This document shows positions 30,805-39,713 of a stretch of 64,000 nt of DNA, one piece after another. Location of the stretch: NCBI RefSeq assembly GCF_018141545.1, contig NZ_CP064356.1, forward strand, positions 248,001-312,000, given 5' to 3'. Position 1 is the first letter of the stretch; the number at the start of each line of letters is the position of its first letter. The stretch is from Miltoncostaea oceani (lineage in GTDB: Bacteria; Actinomycetota; Thermoleophilia; Miltoncostaeales; Miltoncostaeaceae). Both the position numbers and the translations under genes were made by a program. Under the pieces are notes generated by a model, which worked only from the letters and a program-made list of their open reading frames with translations, was not told the origin of the DNA and made no database searches.

Positions 30805-31680
30805 ATGACCGAGTACGCGATCACCTACGGAAAGACCGGGGTCCCCGTGTACCGGCACGAGGCGACCCCCCTCGCGGGCCTGCGGGCGCTGCCCGAATCG
30901 GAGTCGCGGGGCCGCCCGAACGCCCTGTTCGCCGCCCGCGTCACCGTCGAGGTGTTCGGCGACAACTTCCTGCCGTCGTACACCGCGGGCGACAACTCGA
31001 TGGTCGTCGCGACCGACAGCATCAAGAACCTGATCATCCGCGAGACGGGTTCGTGGACGGGCGCGACGCTGGAGAGCCTGCTCGAGCACCTCGGCGACCA
31101 CCTCCTCACCGGGTACCCGCAGATGGAGGCGGTGCTGGTCTCCGGCCGGGAGATCCGCTTCGACCCCGCCGGGCCGGAGGGGTCGCTGCACGCGCGGGTG
31201 GAGGGCGACCACGCCACCGCCGAGCTGCGCCTGGTGCGCGCCGGCGACGGGGTCGCGATCGACGACCTGCGGTGCGCGCGGATGGACATGTCGCTGCTGA
31301 AGCGCACCGGCAGCGCCTTCACGGCGTTCGTCCGCGACGACTACACGACGTTGCCGGAGCGCCGCGACCGCCCCCTCTGGGTCGGCCTCGACGTCGCGTG
31401 GCGGTACGCCGACCCCCGGGACGCGCTCGGCGCCGACCCCTCCCGGTACGTCGACGCCGGGCAGGTCCGCGACGTCTGCGCCGCGGTGTTCGAGGAGTTC
31501 GTCAGCGAGTCGATCCAGCACCTCGTCCACGAGATGGGGCTGCGCCTGCTGCGTCGCTTCCCGGAGGTCTCGGAGGTCTCCTTCGAGGGGCGCAACCTGA
31601 CCCGCGACCCCGTCGTCCCCGGCGTCTACACCGACCCGTTCCCCGCCCACGGCACGATCACGCTGACGATGCGCCGGTGA
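30805..31680 (+). CDS. uox: Urate oxidase (uricase), cofactor-free
   Basis: 291 residues, two T-fold domains. Landmarks: ITYGKTGVPVYRH (with the catalytic Lys), VEVFGDNFLPSYTAGDNSMV, VATDSIKNLIIRETGSW (the T-D-S-x-K-N motif), LKRTGSAFTAFVRDDYTTLP and LDVAWRY. It ends HGTITLTMRR without a peroxisomal signal. The enzyme oxidises urate to 5-hydroxyisourate with O2. AGGGAG lies just before the ATG. The next gene, HIU hydrolase, overlaps by 4 bp and takes the unstable product. Confidence 0.93.
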   Translation: MTEYAITYGKTGVPVYRHEATPLAGLRALPESESRGRPNALFAARVTVEVFGDNFLPSYTAGDNSMVVATDSIKNLIIRETGSWTGATLESLLEHLGDHLLTGYPQMEAVLVSGREIRFDPAGPEGSLHARVEGDHATAELRLVRAGDGVAIDDLRCARMDMSLLKRTGSAFTAFVRDDYTTLPERRDRPLWVGLDVAWRYADPRDALGADPSRYVDAGQVRDVCAAVFEEFVSESIQHLVHEMGLRLLRRFPEVSEVSFEGRNLTRDPVVPGVYTDPFPAHGTITLTMRR

Positions 31681-31994
31681 GCGGCCGCATCACCACCCAC
31701 GTGCTCGACACGGCCCGCGGGGCGCCGGCGGCCGGGATCCCGGTGGCGCTCCGCCGCGACGGGGCGGTCGTGGCGACCGCCGTGACGAATGCGGACGGCC
31801 GCACCGACGCCCCCCTCCACGAGGGGCTCGAGCCCGGCGCCTACGAGATCACGTTCTCGGTGGGGGCGTACCTCGCGGGCGAGGGCTTCCTCGACGAGGT
31901 GCCGGTGCGCTTCCGCGTCGACGACCCCTCCGCCCACCACCACGTGCCCCTCCTGCTCAGCCCGTGGTCGTACACCACCTACCGGGGGTCCTGA
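31677..31994 (+). CDS. hiuH: 5-hydroxyisourate hydrolase (transthyretin-like)
   Basis: 105 residues. The signature runs from RITTHVLDTARGAPAAGIPV, which has the active-site His near the start, through ADGRTDAPLHEGLEPGAYEI to HHHVPLLLSPWSYTTYRGS, with the final Y-R-G-S of functional HIU hydrolases. All catalytic His/Arg positions are present. GTG start overlaps the uricase stop. The gene converges on the nucleoside permease gene with only 4 bp between stops. Confidence 0.95.
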   Translation: MSGRITTHVLDTARGAPAAGIPVALRRDGAVVATAVTNADGRTDAPLHEGLEPGAYEITFSVGAYLAGEGFLDEVPVRFRVDDPSAHHHVPLLLSPWSYTTYRGS

Positions 31995-31998
31995 GCCC

Positions 31999-34509
31999 TC
32001 AGCTCCGCACGTAGGGGATGCCGACCGCGGCGGGCGGCTTCGGACGGCCGATGATGCCGGCGACGGCGATCAGCGTCAGCACGTAGGGGAGCGCCTCGAA
32101 GAGGATCGCGAGGGAGTCGGAGTAGACCGGCAGCCGCTGCGCGATGGCGCTGGACGCGCCGAACAGGAGGCAGGCGAGGAACAGGCCCTTCGGGCGCCAG
32201 TTGCCGAAGATCAGCGCGGCGAGGGCGATGAACCCGGAACCCGCGGTCATGTTCTCGCTGAAGGAGTTCACGAACCCGATCGACAGGAAGGCGCCGCCGA
32301 GCGCCGCGAGGACGCCGGACAGGAGCACCGCCGTGTACCGGATCCCGTAGACCGACAGGCCGACCGTCTCGGCCGCGCGGGGGTGCTCGCCGACCGACCG
32401 CAGGCGCAGCCCGAACGGCGTCCGGAAGAGGACGTAGTACGAGACGGGCACCATGATCAGCGCGACCCAGATCAGCAGGTTCATGGTCCCGAAGGCGCGG
32501 CCGAAGAACGGGACGTCGTCGAGGAACGCGAGGTGGACGTCCGGGATCTGGGGGATGCCGCCGGGGGTGCCCTCCGGCCCGTAGATGTCGACGAACAGGT
32601 ACCCCGTCAGGCCGACCGCCAGGAACCAGATGGCGGTGCCGCTCAGGATCTGGTCGGCGCGGAAGTGGATGGAGGCGACGGCGTGGATGCCCGCCAGCAC
32701 CGCGCCGGCGATGACCGCGAGGATCACCCCGGCGACCCACGATCCGAACTTGTCGGCGCCGAGGATCCCGAAGAACGCGCCGACGAGGAGCATCCCCTCG
32801 AGGCCGATGTTGACGACGCCGCTGCGCTCCGAGAAGAGGCCGCCGAGCGCCGCGAAGATCAGCGGTGTGGCGAAGCGGAGCATCGACGCCGTCAGCGCCG
32901 ACCACACGAAGACCGACTCCAGGTTGGAGACGCTCGACTGGGTCGCCATCACGCCGAGGGTGCCGCCGATCAGGGCGAGGCCGATCCCGATCCCGCCCAT
33001 CCGCCGCGGGCCGCGCCACGCCGTCCACCCCGCGAGGGCGAGGGCGATCAGGCCGATGACGATCGGCACGGCCGGCTGGCGCACCGTGAACGGCGGCACG
33101 GCGACCACGAACGCCACGACGGCGAGGAAGATCCCCGCGAGCCCGATCGCGCGCTCGGCGGTCGGCACCCGGTCGCGCGCCCACGCGCCGAGGCGCGCGG
33201 ACAGGGGCGGCGCGGCGGGCAGCTCGATCTCGGTGGCCTGCAGGGCCGCCACCCGGGCGGTCGCCGGCATCCTGCCGCGCCGGCGGAACGTGGGCATCCG
33301 CAGGTTCGGTATCGGCCGTCCGCGGCGGTTCCAGAGCCAGAGGATCAGGACGTCCAGGCCGATGAACAGCAGCACCAGCGCCTGGATCATCGTCGTCAGG
33401 TTGCCGGCGAGCTGCGGCGCGAAGACCTCGGGGTCGAGGCTCCGGGTGGAGGTGCCGTACAGCAGGGCGCCGAACAGGAGCGACGCGAAGGCCGTCCCGA
33501 TCGCGGTGTTGCGGCCGAGCAGGGCGCAGGCGATGCCGATGAAGCCGATGTCCGAGAACTGCACGTCGAGCGTTCCGAGGCGGTACTGCCAGCCGAGGAT
33601 GTCCATCGCGCCGCCGAGCCCCGCGAACGCGCCGCTGATGGCCATGGCGAGGAAGTAGCTGCGGCCGACGCTGATGCCGCCGTAGCGGGCGGCCTCGGGG
33701 TTGCGCCCGACGGCGCGGACGCGGAAGCCGAGGGTGGTGCGGTTGAGGATCGCCCAGTAGGCGACGAGCGCGAAGATCGCGAGGACGATCCCGAGGTGCA
33801 GGCCCTGCAGGAGCTCGTCGCCCCAGATGACGGGGAGCTTCGCGTCGTCGACGATGTCGTTCGAGATCGGGACGCTCGGGTTGACGTCGTTCTGCAGCGG
33901 GCCGCCGATGCCGAACAGGTACGACCCGACCCAGTAGGCGACCCAGTTGAGCATGATCGTGGTGATCACCTCGTGGGCGCCGACGGTGGCCTTCAGGATC
34001 CCGGCGATGCCCGCCCACAGGGCCCCGGCGAGGGCGGCGAGCACCATCGCCAGGACGATGTGCGCCGGCCCCGCGAGGCCCGCCCACGACGACCCGACCC
34101 ACACCGACACCACCGCGCCGACGGTCCACTGGCCCTGGCCGCCGATGTTGAAGAGCCCGCAGCGGAACGCGAAGGCCACCGCGAGCGACGTGAAGATCAG
34201 CGTCGTCGTGATGATCAGCGTCTGCTGCAGGTTGAACGCGGCGGCCTCGCGCTCGATGCCCTGCACCCACGGGAAGAACCAGTTGAGGCCGGTCCCGTTG
34301 AAGATCCCCTTGTAGGTCGTCAGCGGGTTGTGGCCCGTCGCGGCGACGACGACGCCGCCGATCAGGAACGCGAGGACCGTCGTCGCGATCGCGGTGAGCA
34401 CGCCCCCGGCGCGCGGCGCGAGCAGCCCGTAGAGGCCGCCGCGGTCGCCGGGCTCCGGCGGGGGGAGCTGCTGCGGCGGCGGCAGCGGCGGCGGGGCGGT
34501 GGTGCTCAC
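31999..34509 (-). CDS. Fused nucleoside ABC-transporter permease (two permeases in one chain)
   Basis: 836 residues, more than twice a normal BMP-type permease. Residues about 35-370 match the NupP/YufP type: GLFNIGGQGQWTVGAVVSVW and TVGAHEVITTIMLNWVAYWV. Residues about 440-836 match the NupQ/YufQ type: LFSERSGVVNIGLEGMLLVG, HFRADQILSGTAIWFLAVGL and LRSVGEHPRAAETVGLSVYG. A basic linker with PNLRMPTFRRRGR and extra hydrophobic helices joins them. In most bacteria the two are separate genes. A Pro-rich segment precedes the first helix. It is coupled by GTGA to the ATPase gene. The two halves should form the heterodimer-like channel in one polypeptide. Confidence 0.88.
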   Translation of the reverse strand: MSTTAPPPLPPPQQLPPPEPGDRGGLYGLLAPRAGGVLTAIATTVLAFLIGGVVVAATGHNPLTTYKGIFNGTGLNWFFPWVQGIEREAAAFNLQQTLIITTTLIFTSLAVAFAFRCGLFNIGGQGQWTVGAVVSVWVGSSWAGLAGPAHIVLAMVLAALAGALWAGIAGILKATVGAHEVITTIMLNWVAYWVGSYLFGIGGPLQNDVNPSVPISNDIVDDAKLPVIWGDELLQGLHLGIVLAIFALVAYWAILNRTTLGFRVRAVGRNPEAARYGGISVGRSYFLAMAISGAFAGLGGAMDILGWQYRLGTLDVQFSDIGFIGIACALLGRNTAIGTAFASLLFGALLYGTSTRSLDPEVFAPQLAGNLTTMIQALVLLFIGLDVLILWLWNRRGRPIPNLRMPTFRRRGRMPATARVAALQATEIELPAAPPLSARLGAWARDRVPTAERAIGLAGIFLAVVAFVVAVPPFTVRQPAVPIVIGLIALALAGWTAWRGPRRMGGIGIGLALIGGTLGVMATQSSVSNLESVFVWSALTASMLRFATPLIFAALGGLFSERSGVVNIGLEGMLLVGAFFGILGADKFGSWVAGVILAVIAGAVLAGIHAVASIHFRADQILSGTAIWFLAVGLTGYLFVDIYGPEGTPGGIPQIPDVHLAFLDDVPFFGRAFGTMNLLIWVALIMVPVSYYVLFRTPFGLRLRSVGEHPRAAETVGLSVYGIRYTAVLLSGVLAALGGAFLSIGFVNSFSENMTAGSGFIALAALIFGNWRPKGLFLACLLFGASSAIAQRLPVYSDSLAILFEALPYVLTLIAVAGIIGRPKPPAAVGIPYVRS

Positions 34510-36077
34510 GACGGCATCGGCGTCCGGCCGCCGAGCATCGCGCCGCCGAGCGTCTCGCGGTCCACGCCGGGCGCGAACTCGGCGACGATACGGCCCTCGT
34601 AGATCACGAGGATCCGGTCGGCGAGCGACAGGACCTCCTCGAGCTCCAGCGAGACGAGCAGGATGGCGCGACCCTCGTCGCGCTCGGCGACGAGGCGTTT
34701 GTGGACGTACTCGATGGCGCCGACGTCGAGGCCGCGGGTCGGCTGCGAGGCGACGAGCACGGCGGGGTCGCGGGAGACCTCGCGGGCGATGATCACCTTC
34801 TGCTGGTTGCCGCCCGACAGGGACGTGGCGTGCGCCTTGACGCCGCCGCCGCGCACGTCGAACTCGGTGAGGAGCGGCGCGGCCTCCTGCTCCATGCGGC
34901 GCGGGAACAGCCAGCCGTGGCGCGACGACGGCGGCTTGTCGAAGTCGTGCAGCGCCATGTTCTCGGCGAGGGTGAAGTCCATGACCAGGCCGCGGTGCTG
35001 GCGGTCGGTCGGGATGTGCCCGACACCCGCCTCGAGCACGGCGTGCGGCGTGGCGCCGGTGATGTCGCGGCCGTCGGCGGTCACCGTCCCCGACGTCGGC
35101 GCCCGCAGGCCGGTGATCGCGTCGATCAGCTCCGCCTGGCCGTTGCCGTCGACGCCGGCGATGCCGACGATCTCGCCGGCCCGGACGTCGAGGGACAGGC
35201 CGCGCACCGCCTCGAGGCCGCGGTCGTCGTGGACCACCAGGTCGCGCACCTGGAGGCGGGCCTGCGCCGGCGCCGACGGGGCCTTCTCGATGGAGAGCAC
35301 GACGTCGCGGCCGACCATGAAGCGCGCGAGGCTCTGCTCGGTCGCGCCGGCCGTCGCCTCCGTCGCGATGTACTTCCCGCGCCGCAGGACCGTGACGCGG
35401 TCCGCGATGTCGAGGACCTCGTTGAGCTTGTGGGTGATGAAGATGACCGACGTGCCCTGGGCGGTGAGGCTGCGCAGGATGCCCACCAGCTCGGTGGCCT
35501 CCTGCGGCGTCAGCACCGCCGTCGGCTCGTCGAGGATCAGGATGTCGGCGCCGCGGTAGAGCGCCTTCAGGATCTCGACCCGCTGCTGCATCCCGACGGT
35601 GATGTCCTGCACCAGCGCGTCGGGGATGACGGCCAGGCCGAACCGGTCGGAGATGGCCTTCACCCGGCCCTCGGCCTGCGGGGTGTCGAGCAGGGGGCCG
35701 CGGTGCGGCTCGACGGCGAGCACGATGTTCTCGGCGACGCTCATGACCGGGACCAGCATGAAGTGCTGGTGGACCATGCCGATGCCGAGGGCGATCGCGT
35801 CGCTCGGGGAGCGGATCGCGACGACCTCGCCCCGCACCCGGATCTCGCCCTCGTCCGGGGTGGTGAGGCCGAACAGGATGTTCATCAGGGTGGACTTGCC
35901 CGCCCCGTTCTCGCCGAGCAGGGCGTGGACCTCGCCCCGCCTCAGGTCGAACGAGACGTCGTCGGACGCGACGACCCCCGGGTACCTCTTGGTGATGTGG
36001 CGCAGTTCCAGCACCGTCTCCCCCGGCGCGCGTGGCGCCGGGGGAGCGTGCGGGGCGATGGGCCGGTCCACGGCCAC
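34506..36077 (-). CDS. Nucleoside ABC transporter, double ATPase
   Basis: 523 residues with two ABC domains. The first has Walker A LLGENGAGKSTLMN, a shortened signature region (QDITVGMQQRVEILKALYRG) and Walker B ILILDEPTAVLTPQE. The second has GIAGVDGNGQAELIDAITGL, in which the P-loop lacks the usual Lys, the signature LSGGNQQKVIIAREV, and a Walker B VLVASQPTRGLD. This asymmetry is normal for RbsA/NupO-type pairs, where one site is weak. It energises the fused permease and works with the BMP lipoprotein encoded just upstream. GTG start at 36077, with GGAGA before it. Confidence 0.9.
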   Translation of the reverse strand: MAVDRPIAPHAPPAPRAPGETVLELRHITKRYPGVVASDDVSFDLRRGEVHALLGENGAGKSTLMNILFGLTTPDEGEIRVRGEVVAIRSPSDAIALGIGMVHQHFMLVPVMSVAENIVLAVEPHRGPLLDTPQAEGRVKAISDRFGLAVIPDALVQDITVGMQQRVEILKALYRGADILILDEPTAVLTPQEATELVGILRSLTAQGTSVIFITHKLNEVLDIADRVTVLRRGKYIATEATAGATEQSLARFMVGRDVVLSIEKAPSAPAQARLQVRDLVVHDDRGLEAVRGLSLDVRAGEIVGIAGVDGNGQAELIDAITGLRAPTSGTVTADGRDITGATPHAVLEAGVGHIPTDRQHRGLVMDFTLAENMALHDFDKPPSSRHGWLFPRRMEQEAAPLLTEFDVRGGGVKAHATSLSGGNQQKVIIAREVSRDPAVLVASQPTRGLDVGAIEYVHKRLVAERDEGRAILLVSLELEEVLSLADRILVIYEGRIVAEFAPGVDRETLGGAMLGGRTPMPS

Positions 36078-36098
36078 GGTGGGCGGCCCGGTCTCCGG

Positions 36099-37151
36099 CT
36101 AGAGCTCGTCCGGGACCGTGACCTCGCCGTCGATGATCTGCTGCTTGAGCGCGTCGAGCTCGTCGAGCAGCTCCTGCGGCACCTCGTCGCTGGTGGTGCC
36201 GAGGGCGACGCCGTCGTTGGCGAGGTTGAACGTCGCGTCCTCGCCACCCTTGAAGGTCCCGTCCTGGACGGCCTGGATCGTGTCGAACACCGAGGTGTCG
36301 ACCCGCTTCACGGCGCTGGTCAGGATGTGCGGGCCGAGGTCGGACTGGTCGCGATCGACGCCGACGCCCCAGACACCCTCGTCCTCGGCCGCCCACAGGG
36401 CGCCGAGGCCGCAGCCGCCGGCCACCTGGAAGACGACCTGCGAGCCCTTCGAGATCTGGTCGAGGGCGCGCTCCTTGCACTTCGCCTGGGCGACGAAGTC
36501 CTGGGAGTAGTCGATCAGGACCTTCGTGTCCGGGTTCGCGGCGAGCGCACCGGCCTTGTAGCCCGCGATGAAGATCGTGACGGTCGGGATCTCGAGACCG
36601 CCGACCGCGCTGATGACGGGGGCCTTGCCCGGCGTCTTCAGCTCGGCCATCTTGGCCGCGAGGTAGCCCACGAGGTAGCTGTTCTCGTTGGTGGCGAAGG
36701 TGAGGCCGCGGACGTTCGGCGGCGTGCCCTTCAGGTCGGCGTTCGGGAAGTCCACGATCGCGAAGTTGCTCTCGGGGAACTGCGTCGCGACGGTGCTGAC
36801 CGCATCCGCCATCAGGAAGCCGACGCCGACGGTCAGGTCGTAGTCGTCGCGCGCGAGCGTCGCGAGGTTCGCGATGTAGTCGCCGGCCGCCGCGGACTCG
36901 ATCGGACGACCCTCGACGCCCAGCTCCGACTGCGCCCGCTCCAGGCCCTCGAGGGCCGACTGGTTGAACGAACGGTCGTTGAACTTGCCGACGTCGCTGA
37001 CGAGGCCGGCCTTGATGTCCGACGTCGGCGTCGACGTCGTCTCACCGGCCCCCGACCCCGAATCGTCGTCGTCTCCGCAGGCGACCACCATGCCGAGCGC
37101 CGCCACGACGGCGACCACCCCGGCGAGGACCCTCCAGCGTCGTGCTCTCAT
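36099..37151 (-). CDS. BMP-family nucleoside-binding lipoprotein
   Basis: 350 residues. The signal peptide ends in a lipobox, GMVVAC, with the lipid-carrying Cys near residue 25, followed by an acidic linker GDDDDSGSG. The mature part has KAGLVSDVGKFNDRSFNQSA, typical of BMP/PnrA/NupN binding proteins, then EVFQVAGGCGLGALWAAED-like binding-site residues and GVGVDRDQSDLGPHILTSAV. It should bind nucleosides outside the membrane and hand them to the permease. ATG 37151 has AAGGAG 5 nt before it. It is the first gene of the transporter operon. Confidence 0.92.
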   Translation of the reverse strand: MRARRWRVLAGVVAVVAALGMVVACGDDDDSGSGAGETTSTPTSDIKAGLVSDVGKFNDRSFNQSALEGLERAQSELGVEGRPIESAAAGDYIANLATLARDDYDLTVGVGFLMADAVSTVATQFPESNFAIVDFPNADLKGTPPNVRGLTFATNENSYLVGYLAAKMAELKTPGKAPVISAVGGLEIPTVTIFIAGYKAGALAANPDTKVLIDYSQDFVAQAKCKERALDQISKGSQVVFQVAGGCGLGALWAAEDEGVWGVGVDRDQSDLGPHILTSAVKRVDTSVFDTIQAVQDGTFKGGEDATFNLANDGVALGTTSDEVPQELLDELDALKQQIIDGEVTVPDEL

Positions 37152-37210
37152 CGCCACTCCTTGATCGCCCGCGCGCCTTGTACGTGCGGAGCCATGTCCC
37201 GTAGCGCGCT

Positions 37211-37216
37211 TTTATA
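37211..37216 (-). promoter_or_regulatory. Probable -10 box of the nucleoside transporter operon
   Basis: TATAAA on the minus strand about 60 nt before the BMP gene. Unlike most promoters here it leaves a leader with a ribosome site. The leader contains GCGCGC copies that could pair. I find no purine-riboswitch core in it. Confidence 0.4.
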
Positions 37217-37269
37217 CAGCCTCGGGGGCGGCGGCGATACGGCCCCCGCGACACGGCGTGACAGGCGGG

Positions 37270-38553
37270 TCAGCGCGCCGCGATGCGCTCCCGCACGCGC
37301 GGCCCCGGCGTGGGGGCGACGGCGCCGATGCGGACGGCCCCGGCGAAGGCCTCGGCGCCGGCCGCCATGTGCGCCGCGTCGTCCGCGTGGAGTTCCGCGA
37401 GAACCTGACCCCGGGACACGGTGTCGCCCGGGGCGACCCGCAGCACGACGCCGGCGCCGGCGCTCACGGGGTCCTCCTTGCGCGCGCGGCCGGCGCCGAG
37501 CCGCCACGCGGCGACCCCGACCGGCATCGCGGCGACCGCCGCGACGACGCCGTCCGCGTCGGCCCGGACCTCCTCGACGAGCGGCGCCACCGGGAGGGGC
37601 GCATCGGGGTCGCCGCCCTGCGCCCGGACCATCCGCCGCCACCGGTCCATGGCCCGGCCGTCGGCGAGGGCCGCCGCCGGGTCGGCGTCGATGCCGGCGA
37701 GGGCGAGCATCTCGCCCGCCAGCGCGAGGGTCACCTCGACGACGTCCGGCGGGCCGCCGCCCTCCAGCACCTCGAGCGACTCCCGCACCTCGAGGGCGTT
37801 GCCGGCGGTGAGGCCGAGGGGCGCGTCCATGCCGGTGATGAGGGCCGTCGTGCGGACGCCGTTGGCCTCGCCGATGCCCACCATCGTGCGGGCGAGCGTC
37901 CGCGCGTCGTCGAGGTCGCGCATGAACGCGCCCTCCCCCGTCTTGACGTCCAGCACGAGGGCGTCGGTGCCCTCCGCGATCTTCTTGGACATGATCGAGC
38001 TCGCGATCAGCGGGATCGACTCGACGGTGCCGGTCACGTCCCGGAGGGCGTAGAGCTTGCGGTCGGCGGGCGCCAGGTCGCCGCTCGCCGCGCAGATGGC
38101 GGCGCCGATCTCGGCGAGCTGCCCGACGAACTCCTCGTTGGTGAGGGCCGTGCGGAAACCGGCGATCGACTCGAGCTTGTCGAGGGTGCCGCCGGTGTGG
38201 CCGAGGCCACGGCCGGAGAGCTGCGGGACGGCGGCGCCGCAGGCGGCGACGAGCGGGCAGAGGGGCAGGGAGATCTTGTCGCCGACCCCGCCGGTCGAGT
38301 GCTTGTCGACCGTCGGGAAGGGGACGGCGGAGAGGTCGAGGCGCTCGCCGGAGCGGATCATCGCGTCGGTCCAGGTGGCGAGCTCCCGCGGCCCGAGGCC
38401 GTGGTGGAAGATCGCCATCAGCAGCGCCGACGCCTGCTCGTCGGCGACCTCGCCGGCCGTGTACGCGGAGAGGAACCAGTGGATCTGGTCGTCCCGCAGC
38501 TCGTGCCCGTCGCGTTTCGCGCGGATGACGTCGACGGCGGAGTGGGTTCTCAT
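37270..38553 (-). CDS. deoA: Thymidine phosphorylase
   Basis: 427 residues. The family signature is LSGRGLGHTGGTLDKLESIAG, preceded by DKHSTGGVGDKISLPLCPLV, which holds phosphate-binding residues. The active-site Lys is in SSIMSKKIAEGTDALVLDVK. The C-terminal domain includes GVVLRVAPGDTVSRGQVLAE. The enzyme splits thymidine or deoxyuridine with phosphate into base and deoxyribose 1-phosphate. It overlaps cdd by 4 bp (ATGA), so cytidine deamination and phosphorolysis are linked. Distinction from the related pyrimidine-nucleoside phosphorylase Pdp is not certain. Confidence 0.9.
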   Translation of the reverse strand: MRTHSAVDVIRAKRDGHELRDDQIHWFLSAYTAGEVADEQASALLMAIFHHGLGPRELATWTDAMIRSGERLDLSAVPFPTVDKHSTGGVGDKISLPLCPLVAACGAAVPQLSGRGLGHTGGTLDKLESIAGFRTALTNEEFVGQLAEIGAAICAASGDLAPADRKLYALRDVTGTVESIPLIASSIMSKKIAEGTDALVLDVKTGEGAFMRDLDDARTLARTMVGIGEANGVRTTALITGMDAPLGLTAGNALEVRESLEVLEGGGPPDVVEVTLALAGEMLALAGIDADPAAALADGRAMDRWRRMVRAQGGDPDAPLPVAPLVEEVRADADGVVAAVAAMPVGVAAWRLGAGRARKEDPVSAGAGVVLRVAPGDTVSRGQVLAELHADDAAHMAAGAEAFAGAVRIGAVAPTPGPRVRERIAAR

Positions 38554-38951
38554 CGGCCGGATCGCGTCCCGAGGTCGTCGGGGCCGAACGCGCCGGGCAA
38601 CAGGTCGCCGAGCGTGACCGGCCCGTCGTCGCCGTCGAGCAGCAGGCCGGGGCCCCCGTGCTCGAAGAGGAGCTGGCGGCAGCGCCCGCACGGCGCGAGT
38701 GGGCGGCCGTCGCCGGCCACGACCGCGACGGCGACGAGGCGCCCGCCGCCGCTCGCGCGGAGGTCGCTGACGAGCCCGCACTCGGCGCAGAGGCCGAGGC
38801 CGTAGCAGGCGTTCTCGACGTTGCACCCGCGCACGACGCGCCCGTCGTCGGTGAGCCCGGCGGCGCCGACGAGCACCCCCGAGTACGGCGCGTACGCCCG
38901 GTCGGTCATGGCGCGGGCCGCCTCCCGCAAGGCCTCCCAGTCGGGGGTCAC
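38550..38951 (-). CDS. cdd: Cytidine deaminase
   Basis: 133 residues, the homotetrameric type. The zinc motif is CNVENACYGLGLCAECGL, with the expected N-x-E-N and the C-A-E core, and LAPCGRCRQLLFE. AYAPYSGVLVGAA at the start is also typical. It turns cytidine and deoxycytidine into uridine and deoxyuridine. The GTG start overlaps the upstream HAD gene stop and the end overlaps deoA, so the three form one operon. Confidence 0.93.
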   Translation of the reverse strand: MTPDWEALREAARAMTDRAYAPYSGVLVGAAGLTDDGRVVRGCNVENACYGLGLCAECGLVSDLRASGGGRLVAVAVVAGDGRPLAPCGRCRQLLFEHGGPGLLLDGDDGPVTLGDLLPGAFGPDDLGTRSGR

Positions 38952-39655
38952 GTCGCCGTCCCGGACAGCGCCGCCACCGCGGCGGGCGCCTCGCGGATCT
39001 CGCGGACCCGGGCGAGGCGCGGGTGCGACTCGTCGACCTCGGCCCGCTCGAACTCCCAGGTGACGTGGTACGGCACGTGGACCCCGGCGCCGCCCAGCTC
39101 CAGCACCGGGGCGATGTCCGACTTCACGGAGTTGCCGATCATGCAGAACCGCGCGGGCCGCGACCCGAGGCGGGTCAGCACCCGCGCGTAGGTGGCGGGG
39201 TCCTTCTCGGCGACGACCTCGACCGCCTCGAACAGCTCCGCGACGCCGGAGGCGGCGACCTTCGACTCCTGGTGGAAGAGGTCGCCCTTGGTGATGAGCA
39301 CGAGGCGGTGGCCGTCGCCGAGCTCGCCGAGGGCGTCGGCGACCCCGTCGAGCAGCTCGACGGGGTGGCTCATCAGCTCCTTGCCCATCTCGATGATGCG
39401 CTCGATCTGCTCACCGCCGACGCGGTTGCCGGTGAGGGTGAGTGCGGTCTCGATCATCGACAGCGTGAAGCCCTTCACGCCGTACCCGAAGACCGCGAGG
39501 TTGCGCCGCTCCGTCGCGAGGAGGGCCTGGTGGACGTCGTCCCCGTCGACCCACGGCTCCAGCAGCTCGACGTAGCGCTGCTCGGTCACCGCGAAGTGCC
39601 CCTCGCTGTGCCAGAGGGTGTCGTCCGCGTCGACGCCGATGACCTCGATGCCCAT
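38948..39655 (-). CDS. HAD-family phosphatase, possibly a nucleotidase
   Basis: 235 residues with the HAD motifs: [18 protein letters not shown] (D-x-D-x-T); [13 protein letters not shown], the Lys in [36 protein letters not shown]. The helical cap is of the YjjG/pyrimidine-nucleotidase size. As first gene before cdd and deoA it may remove phosphate from nucleoside monophosphates so that they enter this route; this is inference from context. TACACT lies 7 nt before the ATG, so the message is probably leaderless. It is divergent from add. Confidence 0.82.
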   Translation of the reverse strand: MGIEVIGVDADDTLWHSEGHFAVTEQRYVELLEPWVDGDDVHQALLATERRNLAVFGYGVKGFTLSMIETALTLTGNRVGGEQIERIIEMGKELMSHPVELLDGVADALGELGDGHRLVLITKGDLFHQESKVAASGVAELFEAVEVVAEKDPATYARVLTRLGSRPARFCMIGNSVKSDIAPVLELGGAGVHVPYHVTWEFERAEVDESHPRLARVREIREAPAAVAALSGTAT

Positions 39656-39662
39656 GGGCCTC

Positions 39663-39668
39663 AGTGTA
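39663..39668 (-). promoter_or_regulatory. Probable -10 box of the HAD-cdd-deoA operon
   Basis: TACACT on the minus strand, 7 nt before the ATG of the HAD gene; no ribosome site is present. Confidence 0.5.
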
Positions 39669-39701
39669 GGGGCGCCGATGGCCCGCGCCCGCGCCGTGGC
39701 G

Positions 39702-39707
39702 TACCGT
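39702..39707 (+). promoter_or_regulatory. Probable -10 box of add
   Basis: TACCGT, 6 nt before the ATG of the adenosine deaminase gene. It is back to back with the HAD-operon promoter, 33 bp away. Confidence 0.45.
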
Positions 39708-39713
39708 TGGCGC

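Noticed and set aside
31999-36480. Apparent 1493-codon protein joining ATPase and permease region
   Set aside because: Only the 3' part from GTG 34509 has protein character. Upstream it runs out of frame through the ATPase gene; the GTGA overlap marks the true start.
37152-37260. Purine riboswitch before the nucleoside transporter
   Set aside because: The leader has no three-way junction and none of the conserved loop sequences of purine riboswitches.
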